From Bacillus benzoevorans (lineage in GTDB: Bacteria; Bacillota; Bacilli; Bacillales; Cytobacillaceae), in NCBI RefSeq assembly GCF_014207535.1, contig NZ_JACHGK010000031.1, forward strand, positions 1-25,626: a stretch of 25,626 nucleotides of DNA, given 5' to 3'. A program made the position numbers and the translations under genes. Shown here one piece after another: positions 7,442 to 15,416 of the stretch (position 1 is the first letter of the stretch; each line of letters opens with the position of its first letter). The notes under the pieces are model-generated. The model made no database searches, was not told where the DNA came from, and worked only from the letters and a program-made list of their open reading frames with translations.

Positions 7442-7621
7442 TTATATTCTCACAATCTTGTAATTTTTATGGTTCACAACGGTTTTTTGAAAAGGAAAAG
7501 AAGCGTTCTTTTGTTCATCCCGAACCAGTTCCACAAGTACCGAATTCTCGTATACCTTCTCGACCACTCCTTTTAATCCCTCTTTAAATTCAACGACATT
7601 CCCTTCTCTTGCTTTCACCAT
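7442..7621 (-). CDS. DUF2187 (YkvS-like) small protein
   Basis: 59 residues, MVKAREGNVVEFKEGLKGVV onward, ending in TVVNHKNYKIVRI. This closely follows the DUF2187 pattern known from B. subtilis YkvS (a small beta-rich, KOW/SH3-like protein with GNVIEFKDGLxGxVEKVxENSVxV near the start and TVVNHKxYKII at the end). The stretch between, normally with an acidic segment, is a little shorter. The ATG at 7621-7619 is used; no strong ribosome site precedes it, only AAGG 16 nt upstream. Molecular role unknown. A plus-strand open frame over the same bases is a shadow. Confidence 0.78.
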   Translation of the reverse strand: MVKAREGNVVEFKEGLKGVVEKVYENSVLVELVRDEQKNASFPFQKTVVNHKNYKIVRI

Positions 7622-7733
7622 AGTTTAAATATAATACCTTACAATTCGCTGTATTATCCTCAGATAATCTGATTATTTATTTCTTTCTTATCTTGGCTAT
7701 GTTAATCAATATTGTTGATATTTCTTTAAAATG

Positions 7734-7760
7734 AGTAACTTCTTTGAATTAGAAGTTACT
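7734..7760 (-). terminator. Hairpin after the 7781-8143 gene
   Basis: AGTAACTTCT and AGAAGTTACT form a perfect 10-bp stem with a 7-nt loop. On the minus strand it is followed by CATTTTAAAG, a short T run. Its place 20 bp past the stop codon fits a terminator. Confidence 0.65.
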
Positions 7761-7780
7761 CCCTCCCAATTAAATTAATC

Positions 7781-8143
7781 TTAAACTTTATTTTTATATT
7801 TATTTGCTAACATCATAACGAGGAACTGAGGAATCAAATTCAAAAAACTAACGAATATTAATAATTGATTCGGAGTAAGTGGCTTAAAATAGACTCCCCA
7901 TCGTTCGTTTCCCGCCATCTCACTGATGAAATAAAATGAAACTATTCCAGATACTATATTGCCAATAATAAAAGGGATGAGGTTACCAAAGAATTTTCCA
8001 AAGAACGCAAGGAGCGAGGTCGCTACAATCATTATTAAATAACCAAACATTGAACGATTAGCAAAGTCTTGATACATCGACAAATAGACAAATGGAAAAC
8101 AGTATAAACAAACTATTAAAATGCTAATTCCCATTCTCCCCAT
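7781..8143 (-). CDS. Four-helix membrane protein, unknown function
   Basis: 120 residues, ATG start with an AGAGGTG site. Hydrophobic segments at about 5-22, 33-52, 54-75 and 93-113; a polar loop (EMAGNERWGVYFKPLTPNQ) lies between the last two. I do not recognise the family. Terminator at 7734-7760. Confidence 0.68.
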   Translation of the reverse strand: MGRMGISILIVCLYCFPFVYLSMYQDFANRSMFGYLIMIVATSLLAFFGKFFGNLIPFIIGNIVSGIVSFYFISEMAGNERWGVYFKPLTPNQLLIFVSFLNLIPQFLVMMLANKYKNKV

Positions 8144-8303
8144 ATTTCACCTCTTTTTATAATTTTAAGTACAACATATATAAAACTTATAAAGAAAAAA
8201 GTTTTTTCATCGTCTCCTCCACCATATTATTCAAATTTTACCATAAAAATCCAGAGTCTTATTCAATTAACCTGCCCCGTTTCTTGACAAAGTGAAAAGC
8301 ATT

Positions 8304-8402
8304 TCAATCCCTCTTACATTCGAGTTCTCCTAATTTATCTTCTGAAGCTGGTCTTTCAAAGTCAGGTTTATTCCCTGGCAAACATTCATCGTAAATATTC
8401 AT
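8304..8402 (-). CDS. Possible 32-residue peptide after the YcxB-like pseudogene
   Basis: An ATG at 8402-8400 starts right after the last codon of the broken YcxB-like gene and runs 32 codons (MNIYDECLPGNKPDFERPAS and 12 more residues, acidic, two Cys). There is no clear ribosome site. It could be translated by reinitiation, be a remnant, or be chance. Confidence 0.22.
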   Translation of the reverse strand: MNIYDECLPGNKPDFERPASEDKLGELECKRD

Positions 8403-8403
8403 T

Positions 8404-8909
8404 TTATATCTTTGATTTAAGAAATGTTTTTATTTTCTCAACATCATCTAACGCTCTTTTTGGAAGAATGTATGCACTGACTGAACTGTTGTAAAGATAG
8501 ATGTTATGTTTGTCCTCACTTAAAGTTTTAATACCCGACCAAGTTACTTATGTTTCGCCATTAGAATTCGAATCGATTATCCCCTCTTCTGACAAAATCA
8601 TTTGATGTTCTCCTAATAAGCCATCGTTCTTTCCCTCTTTGATCATTCTCTTAGTATTTCGGATCATGTAAGAATAGAAATATTTAGGATAGAAAATAAT
8701 CCAAAGGATACTTACAACTAAAAAAGGGATGAATACCCCAAGAAAATGTATGCCTCCGACTTTTGAAAGTACAAATGATAAAATGATAAAGATGATAGGT
8801 GTCAAAAATCTTTTAAATTCAATGCTCTTCTGACTGCCGTTGAATTTTTTGCGTGAAACATATTAAAGTTTAAATAATCTTCTTCTGATAAATTATAATT
8901 TATCTCCAT
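8404..8909 (-). pseudogene. YcxB-like membrane protein, broken by a frameshift and a stop
   Basis: An ATG with a GGAG site (8907-8909) opens MEINYNLSEEDYLNFNMFHA, the usual start of YcxB-like proteins. The frame fails at about 8820, where one base seems lost (GCATTGAATTT against an expected GCATTGGAATTT), and resumes one frame over as FKRFLTPIIFIILSF with two helices. It then meets an in-frame TAA at 8548-8550, after SNGET, and continues open for 47 codons (VTWSGIKTLSEDKHNIYLYN, ending DDVEKIKTFLKSKI), which is the YcxB C-terminal domain. Restored length is about 168 residues, normal for the family. The family has two helices followed by a beta-rich cytoplasmic domain; the function is unknown. 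Confidence 0.78.
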
Positions 8910-9037
8910 TCATAATCTCCTTTTTATTTTCCATATAAGGAAAATTTAGTAAAGCATTTACTTCTAATCGTTTTCGTTTGTTGTTAGAACATCTTTAATA
9001 TGAGAAACGACTTCATTTAAGTTAGGAAAAACTCCTA

Positions 9038-9691
9038 CTATAAGGTGCGTGTATTCTCCCCATCAATTAACTTAAAATGAATATTGTTCGATGTTCCTCC
9101 GTCAATATGTTTAGGAACATCTGATAAATCGAGTAATTCCTTCAAATGGATAGATTTTTTATGATTTGCCTCTATCGTAATACTGTATGGGCCAGCTAAA
9201 TTCATTAGCGACTCCATACGTATCCCATCTTCCATGAAAAAGGAATCCAGAAATTCTAATTCAAATGATACGTCTTTACCGCTTCGATTTTGTAACACAA
9301 AATTACATTCCCCATTCAATAAATCTTCACTTACATTCTCAAAATTGCAATTGCCCTTACCATCATATGAAATAGCTTTAATGCCACTCGCCAACGTTTC
9401 TTGGTACATTGCGATTAAAAGATTGGGCAAAATTGCATAGACGATTACAGCTATTATAATTGTCCGAAAGCGATATTTCTTCATGCCATAGAAAGATAAA
9501 ATCATGGCGATGATAAATAAAATAGACCCAATTATACCAAGGGGAATAAATCCTTCTTGATTGCGAATTGGAAACGACATGAATGTGGAACGTGGTTCTA
9601 ACATTACGTTATTAGGAAATGGAAAATATAAATACATACATATACCTAAAATAACAACTGAACTAATGAGTGCCACTTTACTTCTTACCAT
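9038..9691 (-). CDS. Membrane protein with a C-terminal outer domain, probably frameshifted near its end
   Basis: 217 residues, ATG with GGAGGAGG site. Helices lie at about 6-24, 50-68 and 74-95; the remaining 120 residues look like a beta-rich extracytoplasmic domain (SYDGKGNCNFENVSEDLLNG, two Cys; NGECNFVLQNRSGKDVSFEL). The frame stops after ENTRTL. One frame over, directly at that point, an open stretch continues to 8964 (THLIVGVFPNLNEVV and 14 more residues), protein-like in composition. The simplest reading is a one-base loss around 9050 that removed the last 30 residues. Family not recognised. Confidence 0.65.
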   Translation of the reverse strand: MVRSKVALISSVVILGICMYLYFPFPNNVMLEPRSTFMSFPIRNQEGFIPLGIIGSILFIIAMILSFYGMKKYRFRTIIIAVIVYAILPNLLIAMYQETLASGIKAISYDGKGNCNFENVSEDLLNGECNFVLQNRSGKDVSFELEFLDSFFMEDGIRMESLMNLAGPYSITIEANHKKSIHLKELLDLSDVPKHIDGGTSNNIHFKLIDGENTRTL

Positions 9692-9784
9692 CCTATTCCT
9701 CCTCCCTTTACTGCCTGTTTATCTATTCTTCAACATTCTCCCTGTTATTAAAAAGCGACTGTACTTTCCACTGCAATCATTCCG

Positions 9785-9898
9785 TTAATTTATCTTTGTC
9801 CCAACCTCTGAAAAACAAGTCCATTCTTCATGGTTGAGATAACTTCCATCGGCATCTCTGTTTAAAGGATTATATTTTGTTACTCTCCAAGAATACAT
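9785..9898 (-). pseudogene. Short protein, probably truncated (unknown family)
   Basis: 37 residues opening MYSWRVTKYNPLNRDADGSY and ending EWTCFSEVGTKIN. The opening resembles Bacillus proteins of unknown function that begin (M)xxWRVTKYNPxxRD and are, as I remember, much longer. The sequence after the stop does not continue the fold in any frame I checked. AAGGGG lies 11 nt upstream of the ATG, and the gene follows the YcdB-like gene in the same direction 30 bp on. Confidence 0.5.
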
Positions 9899-9928
9899 CG
9901 TTCAATTTCCCCTTCATGGCCCCAAAAA

Positions 9929-11200
9929 CTACAAGTCATCTAATAAAATTACTTCACCACTTCCTGCATTCACCCCATATTGACAATCTAATTTCCCACA
10001 TAAGACATATTGTTTTTGTTTTAAGTCATAAACATAATAAGGTTTTAACTCAAACAACCCCTTCAGTTTTTCATACGCATCCTCTTTCGTGATGGTTACT
10101 GGATCAGATGTTTGAAATTCATCAAAAGTTTCCAACATCGGTCTACTATCCATGTAATTTACAACTTGAAAACTCTTTGAATCAATAAAGACTTTTATTT
10201 TCCGTTGAAATACACGACATTCCTGAATATTCGCTTTCAATGTAGCGTGAATATACCCTCTATCACGATAAAAGTGTTTTAGTACCCAATTTCCTGATTC
10301 ATTTGGATACTCCTGCCGTAAAAGGTTCTTGACAGCCATCATGCATTTCTCTTGTTCTACCTTCGTAATTGGGAATGAATCAGGAGAAGGCTCACATGAA
10401 AATGCTTGTTCCGCTGTAAGATCTTCAATCCAATTGATCTCTTTCCGTTCAAACGGTTTATTCATTGGCTCGTCCCAATAAATAATTTTATCTATCTTCA
10501 AATATGGGCTTGCATCCGCAAAGACTTCAAATGGAATTGTTGACTTTCCATCATTCGTACTAAAAATCTCTTCAACCGCATAAACAGGAACTATTTTTTT
10601 CTGTTCATGCAAAGGAAATTCAACGAGGCTTAATTGCTCTGTTTTTAGATGTTCTAACCTATCAAGGGAAAGAGAATATTTATCCTCCCTAATCAATTCT
10701 TTAGAAGGAAATTGACCATGTATGGAAAAAAAGGTGAGTCTTCCTTCTTCGTCAAATTTAATTTCAATATAACCAGCAGGATAAACGGCAACACCATCAA
10801 TACATTCTTTAAAAAGAAGTTCCCCCTCTTCTTCTTTATGTATTTGAAACTGCCTTCCATACGTTAATCCTGTTTCACTCTCAACCCATTTGATGATGTC
10901 TTCCGTATTACGATTGGCAAACATAATCCCATTTTCTGCACAGGACTTACCCATTACAAAAATAGCACTCTTAAATTTACGATTGTTCACGTTTATCTCA
11001 ATACTTGCTGTACCTTCAGGATTTGAATCATCATCCTCATGTTCAGTTTCATAATTAGGAAACCACTCCATGGATAATGTATAAACCGTCTCATTGAGGA
11101 TATTTATGCTCCGATAAAACTGATGTCTTTTTAAATAATAGTTATTCAATCCAAATTTAGCTTTTGTAAAATCAACTAATTCTTGTATTCTTGAATCCAC
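9929..11200 (-). CDS. YcdB/YcdC-like (PepSY-type) repeat protein, cytoplasmic
   Basis: 423 residues from a GTG start (11200-11198) with a GAGGTGAG site. There is no signal peptide or helix, so it is soluble. The C-terminal part (about 285-423) contains ITKVEQEKCMMAVKNLL and later ITKEDAYEKLKGLFELKPYY, YVLCGKLDCQYGV and GSGEVI, which resemble the repeated YcdB/YcdC domain (ITKEEAxEKLxxxxELxPxYV..., followed by a strand ending in sGEvi). The N-terminal half (MDSRIQELVDFTKAKFGLNN) probably holds one or two more copies, diverged. The role of these proteins in Bacillus is not known to me. A neighbouring short gene follows at 9785-9898. Confidence 0.72.
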   Translation of the reverse strand: MDSRIQELVDFTKAKFGLNNYYLKRHQFYRSINILNETVYTLSMEWFPNYETEHEDDDSNPEGTASIEINVNNRKFKSAIFVMGKSCAENGIMFANRNTEDIIKWVESETGLTYGRQFQIHKEEEGELLFKECIDGVAVYPAGYIEIKFDEEGRLTFFSIHGQFPSKELIREDKYSLSLDRLEHLKTEQLSLVEFPLHEQKKIVPVYAVEEIFSTNDGKSTIPFEVFADASPYLKIDKIIYWDEPMNKPFERKEINWIEDLTAEQAFSCEPSPDSFPITKVEQEKCMMAVKNLLRQEYPNESGNWVLKHFYRDRGYIHATLKANIQECRVFQRKIKVFIDSKSFQVVNYMDSRPMLETFDEFQTSDPVTITKEDAYEKLKGLFELKPYYVYDLKQKQYVLCGKLDCQYGVNAGSGEVILLDDL

Positions 11201-11319
11201 TTGTTTCTCACCTCGGTTTATTTATAGTGACTCTATTTCACGTTAACTTAAAGACAACATTTCCAAAAATTCCTTCATCCTATTACTCTCATACCTACTT
11301 CGATTGCATTAATTGAAGT

Positions 11320-11819
11320 TCATGAAATAATATAGATTATGGAAATTATAAACACGATCAAGGCAAACACGATTCCGAAAACACCGCCAATAAGGTTTGA
11401 TTCCTTCGTATAACCTTTCAAATCCAATTCAGAGGTAGAAGGATCAATCCTTTTAAAGCGAATAATCAAACTAACATTAATAAGAACTAAAAGAAAAAAG
11501 ACCATGACTAACAGAAATATCAAATCTATTTCAAAGATTTGATAAGGTAAATCACGATAAATGTATGACTGCAAAAACATAAAACCACTTAACACCAGTC
11601 GACAAACATTCCCTGTCTTCTGTTCCTTACACCATTCAACTCCCATTTTTTGTTTTTCATAGATTGCTACTTTTTCAAAAATCGGAATAAAGGATTTCGT
11701 AGAATCTCCCTTTATAAAGCCAAAAATACTTTGAAAGAGGATTAACCCCCCAAGGACAAAGAAGAAGTGGGCAACTTTAATCGTAAAAACTGAAGAAGGA
11801 CAAAGGTTAGTTCCACCTC
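11320..11819 (-). pseudogene. 3' part of a membrane-protein gene split by the IS21-type element
   Basis: The open frame runs on to 11904, but everything above 11819 is IS terminal sequence (the codons there read through the subterminal repeats). The genuine part is about 165 residues with no start or ribosome site of its own: a helix (KVAHFFFVLGGLILFQSIFG), a cytoplasmic or outer loop, two further helices (about FLLVMVFFLLVLINVSLII and IVFALIVFIISIIYIIS). The gene piece at 19976-20108 on the far side of the element has the same strand, a start and a first helix, and is cut at the other IS end, so the two look like halves of one gene. A fused product starting inside the IS is possible but lacks a ribosome site. 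Confidence 0.6.
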
Positions 11820-11880
11820 TGCCATCTTTTTGACCCACTCCGGACAAGATATTGATCCACCTATGACAAAAGTGATCCAC
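11820..11880. repeat. IS21-type right end with three subterminal repeats
   Basis: Tip TGCCATCTTTTTGA, then TGACCCAC (11831), TGATCCAC (11853) and TGATCCAC (11873). It mirrors the end at 19915-19975. Confidence 0.75.
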
Positions 11881-11978
11881 TGCCATATAGAGAAAGTGAT
11901 GCAATCCGTTTCATTTGAGTATAGGGTGGCAGATTGAGCCAGTAAGTCCGGAGAGGAGCCACTAGTAGATTAATAAAC

Positions 11979-12009
11979 AGCCATTGAAACCAAAAACATT
12001 CCAATGGCT
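11979..12009. terminator. Hairpin near the right IS end
   Basis: AGCCATTG (11979-11986) pairs with CAATGGCT (12002-12009); T-rich bases follow on both sides. It lies just past the stop of the fragment at 12017-12196 on the minus strand and may be its terminator. Confidence 0.55.
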
Positions 12010-12016
12010 ATTTAGC

Positions 12017-12196
12017 TTATTTAAAGCTTTTACCTTCTAGTTGTTTATCAATAATCTCAAGAGCCCATCGAACGAGTTCATCGTGGTCTAATTCTTCTTC
12101 ATCTGTCCAAATACATGGAGGTAGGAGTTTTGCTTTATAGAATTGGATATGGGGATGTGTCTTAAGAATAAATTTGATAGTTTTGTATTCGGAAAG
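12017..12196 (-). pseudogene. C-terminal fragment of an unrecognised protein
   Basis: An open stretch of 59 codons, without start codon, has clearly protein-like translation: HIQFYKAKLLPPCIWTDEE near the middle and DELVRWALEIIDKQLEGKSF at the end. A stop (12197-12199) precedes it in frame. The 3' end with its hairpin is intact while the 5' end is lost, possibly when the protease operon arrived next to it. I do not know the family. Confidence 0.4.
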
Positions 12197-12236
12197 TCAC
12201 TTCACAAATATTGGGGTATTTGCTATTATTTAACAA

Positions 12237-12260
12237 TGTAATACTGGCCAGATTATTACA
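12237..12260 (+). promoter_or_regulatory. Palindrome with T run in the leader of the protease gene
   Basis: A 24-bp dyad TGTAATA-CTGG/CCAG-ATTATTACA (two unpaired bases) is followed by TTTTTATTATTTTTT. It could be a transcription attenuator or, as DNA, an operator. It ends 38 bp before the ATA proposed as the start of the protease gene. Confidence 0.45.
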
Positions 12261-12297
12261 TTTTTATTATTTTTTCGACAAAAAAGGTGGTGTTACC

Positions 12298-13239
12298 ATA
12301 AAAAGAACATTCATCTTTTTGTTTTTATCAATTGTTATAATAGGCTGTATCTTTGTTTCTTCTTCCTTTATTTTTAAAGATAAGCTTCAACAGAAGAATT
12401 TGAATTTAGATCAATTGACTCCATGGGGAGTACATAAAATTAATGCTTCTGTGTTATGGACAGAATTAAACAAAGAAAAAATTAAAATAGCCATATTGGA
12501 TAGTGGCATTGATAAGAATCATAAAGACTTAAAAGGTGTAATTCAAGGTGAATTTAATGCTATTAATCTTAATGAACCAATTATTGACGAGTTAGGTCAT
12601 GGAACTGCTGTTGCAGGAGTTATTGCTGCTCAGAATAATAATATTGGATTAATTGGTGTTTCACCTGATGTTTATTTGTATTCAGTAAAAGTACTTGACA
12701 GGGATGGGAATGGTTCCGTAGAAGATTTTGTTAAAGGGATTGAGTGGTCTATTAACAATGATGTAAATATTATTAACTTAAGTTTCGGGATATCTAAAGA
12801 TAATTTTCTATTAGAGGCTGCCATTAATAAAGCTATTAGTAAGGGGATCATTGTTGTTGCTTCATCTGGGAATACGTATGGTGGTGAAGTTGAATATCCT
12901 GCAGCATATCCTAAAGTTATTTCAGTTACAGCTACTGAAAAAGATAATGATAATGCTTCTTTTACCTCAAAGGGCAAGATAGATTTTTCTGCTCCAGGAG
13001 TAGATATACCCATTCTTGCACCTAACGATAAATATAGCATTAATAGTGGTACATCTTTAGCAACGCCTTACATTACTGGTATTGTTTCTCTAATTTTACG
13101 GGATAAGGAAAAGTTTAATATCAGTTCAAATGAGGATATTCATTCACAAGTGTATGATATTTTACAGTCTTGGTCTAAGGATCTTGGAAAAAAGGGTAAA
13201 GATGAAATTTATGGTGAAGGATTAGTAATTATTAAATAA
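12298..13239 (+). CDS. Subtilisin-like (S8) serine protease, membrane-anchored or lipoprotein, ATA start
   Basis: 313 residues counted from an ATA codon at 12298-12300, placed there because AAAGGTGG ends 7 nt upstream and a signal sequence (KRTFIFLFLSIVIIGC) begins right after it. A longer frame from TTG at 12211 would run through the leader hairpin and lacks a ribosome site. The catalytic triad is complete: Asp68 in ILDSGID, His101 in GHGTAVAG, Ser253 in SGTSLATP; SSGN supplies the oxyanion Asn. IIGC may be a lipobox, or the segment is a plain anchor. There is no obvious long propeptide. First of three plus-strand genes with small gaps (22 and 13 bp), AT-rich compared with neighbours. Context suggests it processes or matures the next product. 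Confidence 0.85.
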   Translation: MKRTFIFLFLSIVIIGCIFVSSSFIFKDKLQQKNLNLDQLTPWGVHKINASVLWTELNKEKIKIAILDSGIDKNHKDLKGVIQGEFNAINLNEPIIDELGHGTAVAGVIAAQNNNIGLIGVSPDVYLYSVKVLDRDGNGSVEDFVKGIEWSINNDVNIINLSFGISKDNFLLEAAINKAISKGIIVVASSGNTYGGEVEYPAAYPKVISVTATEKDNDNASFTSKGKIDFSAPGVDIPILAPNDKYSINSGTSLATPYITGIVSLILRDKEKFNISSNEDIHSQVYDILQSWSKDLGKKGKDEIYGEGLVIIK

Positions 13240-13261
13240 AGAGTCCAAGGAGATTAATAAT

Positions 13262-14041
13262 ATGAAAATTTCTATAAGTAAATTTGTTGTATTTTTATTG
13301 AGTATTACTTTGATTATCAGTTGCTTTCAAGGTGTAGCAATGGCAAAATCACAAAGTGGAGAAGAATTCGAAGTCTTAGTCAATAATGAAAAAAAGATTA
13401 CAATTAAAACAGAACGTGATGGAGTCATTGGTTTTTTAACATTTAATAAAGAAACTAGTGAAATTTCTTTAAAAACAAATGAAAAATCTAAAAAAACAGG
13501 TAAAAATCAAAAGGATTATAAAATTGAAGTTGAAACAGCAACTGAAGATAAAATTGAAGCTAATTTCATAGATATTGAAACTGGTGAAGAATATAATGTT
13601 AATTCAGATAATTTACAAGCATCATTTGCGTTCTTAATTCCATTAGGTGTAATTATTGGTGAAGCTTTGTTAGCACATTTAATTGCTATTGGTCTTGCTG
13701 TTACAATTGCTGGAATTACTTATACTGCCGTTAAAGAAGTATCTTCAAAACTAAAGAAGGACAAACATAAACATTATATGGCTATGATCACAAGAGGGGA
13801 TTTATATATAGGAAATGCATTAAGTAGATCACAAGCTGTATCTAGAATAAAATCTACAGATACAAAAAATAATAATGTGTGGTCAGTATCTTATACGGAT
13901 GCAGCTTCTTTAGCAAGAGAAGCAGGGGGTAACAGAACTCCTGTTGGACCAGAAAGAGATTGGGGTAAAACATCTGCAGAAGGATACTATCAACATTTCC
14001 ATTTATATAATCGTACTGGAGGCCATTCATTTTATTATTAA
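13262..14041 (+). CDS. Secreted protein of the SAR2788 putative toxin type
   Basis: 259 residues, AAGGAG 9 nt before ATG. A signal peptide (residues 1-28, cut after AMA) is followed by a polar, Lys/Glu/Thr-rich region to about 120, a long hydrophobic hairpin-like stretch (about 121-158, FLIPLGVIIGEALLAHLIAIGLAVTIAGI), and a C-terminal domain of 90 residues with GDLYIGNALSRSQAVSRIKS, AREAGGNRTPVGPERDW and HFHLYNRTGGHSFYY. This is the layout I remember for proteins named SAR2788 family putative toxin in Gram-positive bacteria; the His/Arg/Tyr-rich end would be the active part. Toxicity is not shown by the sequence. It sits between a protease and a small acidic protein, as an exported toxin might. 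Confidence 0.65.
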   Translation: MKISISKFVVFLLSITLIISCFQGVAMAKSQSGEEFEVLVNNEKKITIKTERDGVIGFLTFNKETSEISLKTNEKSKKTGKNQKDYKIEVETATEDKIEANFIDIETGEEYNVNSDNLQASFAFLIPLGVIIGEALLAHLIAIGLAVTIAGITYTAVKEVSSKLKKDKHKHYMAMITRGDLYIGNALSRSQAVSRIKSTDTKNNNVWSVSYTDAASLAREAGGNRTPVGPERDWGKTSAEGYYQHFHLYNRTGGHSFYY

Positions 14042-14054
14042 GGGATGAGTTTTA

Positions 14055-14576
14055 ATGACAAAGGATATTAATGAACTTTATGCTAGATTCTTGCAAAAAA
14101 CCATACCAAATAATTTTATATTGTCAGATGCTGAAGTAATTCTAAAAAATGAATATTCTGCTGTAGAGGTAAACATTAAAGATATTGCTTTTCTACTAGA
14201 CCCGGCAGAAATACATTTATTTAATAAATGTTATAAAATTAATAATGATGAAGTCATCAGCAGGATATTAACTAATGAAGAAAAAGACGATATTAATAAT
14301 TTGAAAGAGTTAAATAAAGAATTCGCGAATAATTTTCATAATTCAACACCAAGTGAGCAGGAGTATACTCGAATTCAAGAAGGCGATTATTTCTTTATTT
14401 TATTAAGTGTTAATGAAGGGCATTATATTGACAATGGTAGGTTAATTGGACATTGTCAAAAATTATATGAAACGCTAACTTTATTTATAGGTATGGAAAA
14501 GAAAGATTGCGACATAAATAACCCTCTGTTTCATGAATATTTAGAAGCATTATCTAATTTAGGTTACCTAGATTAA
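14055..14576 (+). CDS. Small acidic cytoplasmic protein, candidate immunity protein
   Basis: 173 residues, ATG at 14055 with GGGATGAG upstream, 13 bp after the putative toxin gene. No signal peptide and no helix; rich in Asp, Glu, Asn and Ile. Recognisable stretches are VNIKDIAFLLDPAEIHLFNK and FFILLSVNEGHYIDNGRLIG. I know no family for it. A short soluble acidic protein directly after a secreted toxin is the usual position of an immunity protein, so this is an inference from place and composition only. A strong hairpin (14676-14705) closes the unit. Confidence 0.6.
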   Translation: MTKDINELYARFLQKTIPNNFILSDAEVILKNEYSAVEVNIKDIAFLLDPAEIHLFNKCYKINNDEVISRILTNEEKDDINNLKELNKEFANNFHNSTPSEQEYTRIQEGDYFFILLSVNEGHYIDNGRLIGHCQKLYETLTLFIGMEKKDCDINNPLFHEYLEALSNLGYLD

Positions 14577-14675
14577 AATATCGTTAAGCGAAGGATTGCA
14601 ACTAATCCGATGGATGAAAGATGTACTGTTACTGTCTTATATACCAAAAATAGATAAGTGGAGACAAACATCTGT

Positions 14676-14705
14676 AAAGGACTGCCACATAATTGGCAGT
14701 CCTTT
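14676..14705. terminator. Strong bidirectional terminator
   Basis: AAAGGACTGCCA and TGGCAGTCCTTT form a perfect 12-bp stem with a 6-nt loop, with T runs outward on the plus strand and A/T-rich bases on the minus strand. It separates the convergent protease operon and the membrane-protein gene at 14714-15199. Confidence 0.88.
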
Positions 14706-14713
14706 TGACTAGT

Positions 14714-15199
14714 CTATTTTTTATCTGTTTTTTCAAATATTCCTAAGTTAATGTAAATATCATCGGAATCCTGTATTTTTTTTAGTTTATTCTTTGAAAT
14801 ATGCCAGGAATTATTATGTGGCTGATTGCCTTGTACTTGCTTATAGCTTTTTTTAGCTCGAAGATAAGCTATTATAAGAAGTAAACTGATTAGTAAGAAT
14901 ATCAATAGGCTAAATCTTGTCATTTCTATTCTTGTAAAGATTGTTTCAAATGTCCATATTTTATAAATAAAGCTTGCAATTATTAAATTGATGTATGTGG
15001 CTATTGAAAATAAAGTAAGAGTTTCTTTTCTTTTATCACGAGCAACAGCGAATAATCCTAGTGCTAGCATCTCGAAAATAAATGAAATTAATGGGCTAGG
15101 AATAAACCAATCCATGAAGGTTGTAAATGCTAAACTGACTCCCGTTATCAACAGGAACGTTAATATCCCATAATGTATTTTTGATTTCATATCATTCAT
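14714..15199 (-). CDS. Four-helix membrane protein with polar C-terminal tail
   Basis: 161 residues from the ATG at 15199-15197, chosen because AAAGGAG lies 11 nt upstream; a longer frame to 15235 has no site. Four hydrophobic segments cover about residues 9-27, 32-52, 60-80 and 95-113, followed by a hydrophilic tail (KKSYKQVQGNQPHNNSWHIS and 29 more). I do not recognise the family. It is convergent with the toxin operon; a role in export or immunity is possible but unsupported. Confidence 0.62.
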   Translation of the reverse strand: MNDMKSKIHYGILTFLLITGVSLAFTTFMDWFIPSPLISFIFEMLALGLFAVARDKRKETLTLFSIATYINLIIASFIYKIWTFETIFTRIEMTRFSLLIFLLISLLLIIAYLRAKKSYKQVQGNQPHNNSWHISKNKLKKIQDSDDIYINLGIFEKTDKK

Positions 15200-15416
15200 A
15201 GCGATTGAAACTCCTTTCGTATTTTTTAGCTGCATGCTACAACTGCTAACGATTTAAATCAAGTTTAGAAAATACAGTTTGGAAATGTAAAACGCGTTTT
15301 GAAAATATGCAGGTTTAGTTTATTAATTTAACGGTGACGTCTACCTTTGCTAACATTCTCCTTTTATTTTTGTTCATTCGTTCACAAGGTGAGAAGGTGG
15401 CGTCATGGTTCATCTC

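Noticed and set aside
11820..11904. N-terminal 28 residues of a larger membrane protein
   Set aside because: These codons are the IS end with its subterminal repeats read in frame; the true gene is cut at 11819.
12672..13040. Minus-strand frame inside the protease gene
   Set aside because: Opposite strand of a gene with a full catalytic triad; no start signals.
15333..15405. Inverted pair TGACGTC.ACCTT / AAGGTGGCGTCA after the replication-relaxation-like gene
   Set aside because: Imperfect arms, a loop of about 45 nt and no T run; too weak for a terminator call. The gap 15200-15416 shows nothing else.
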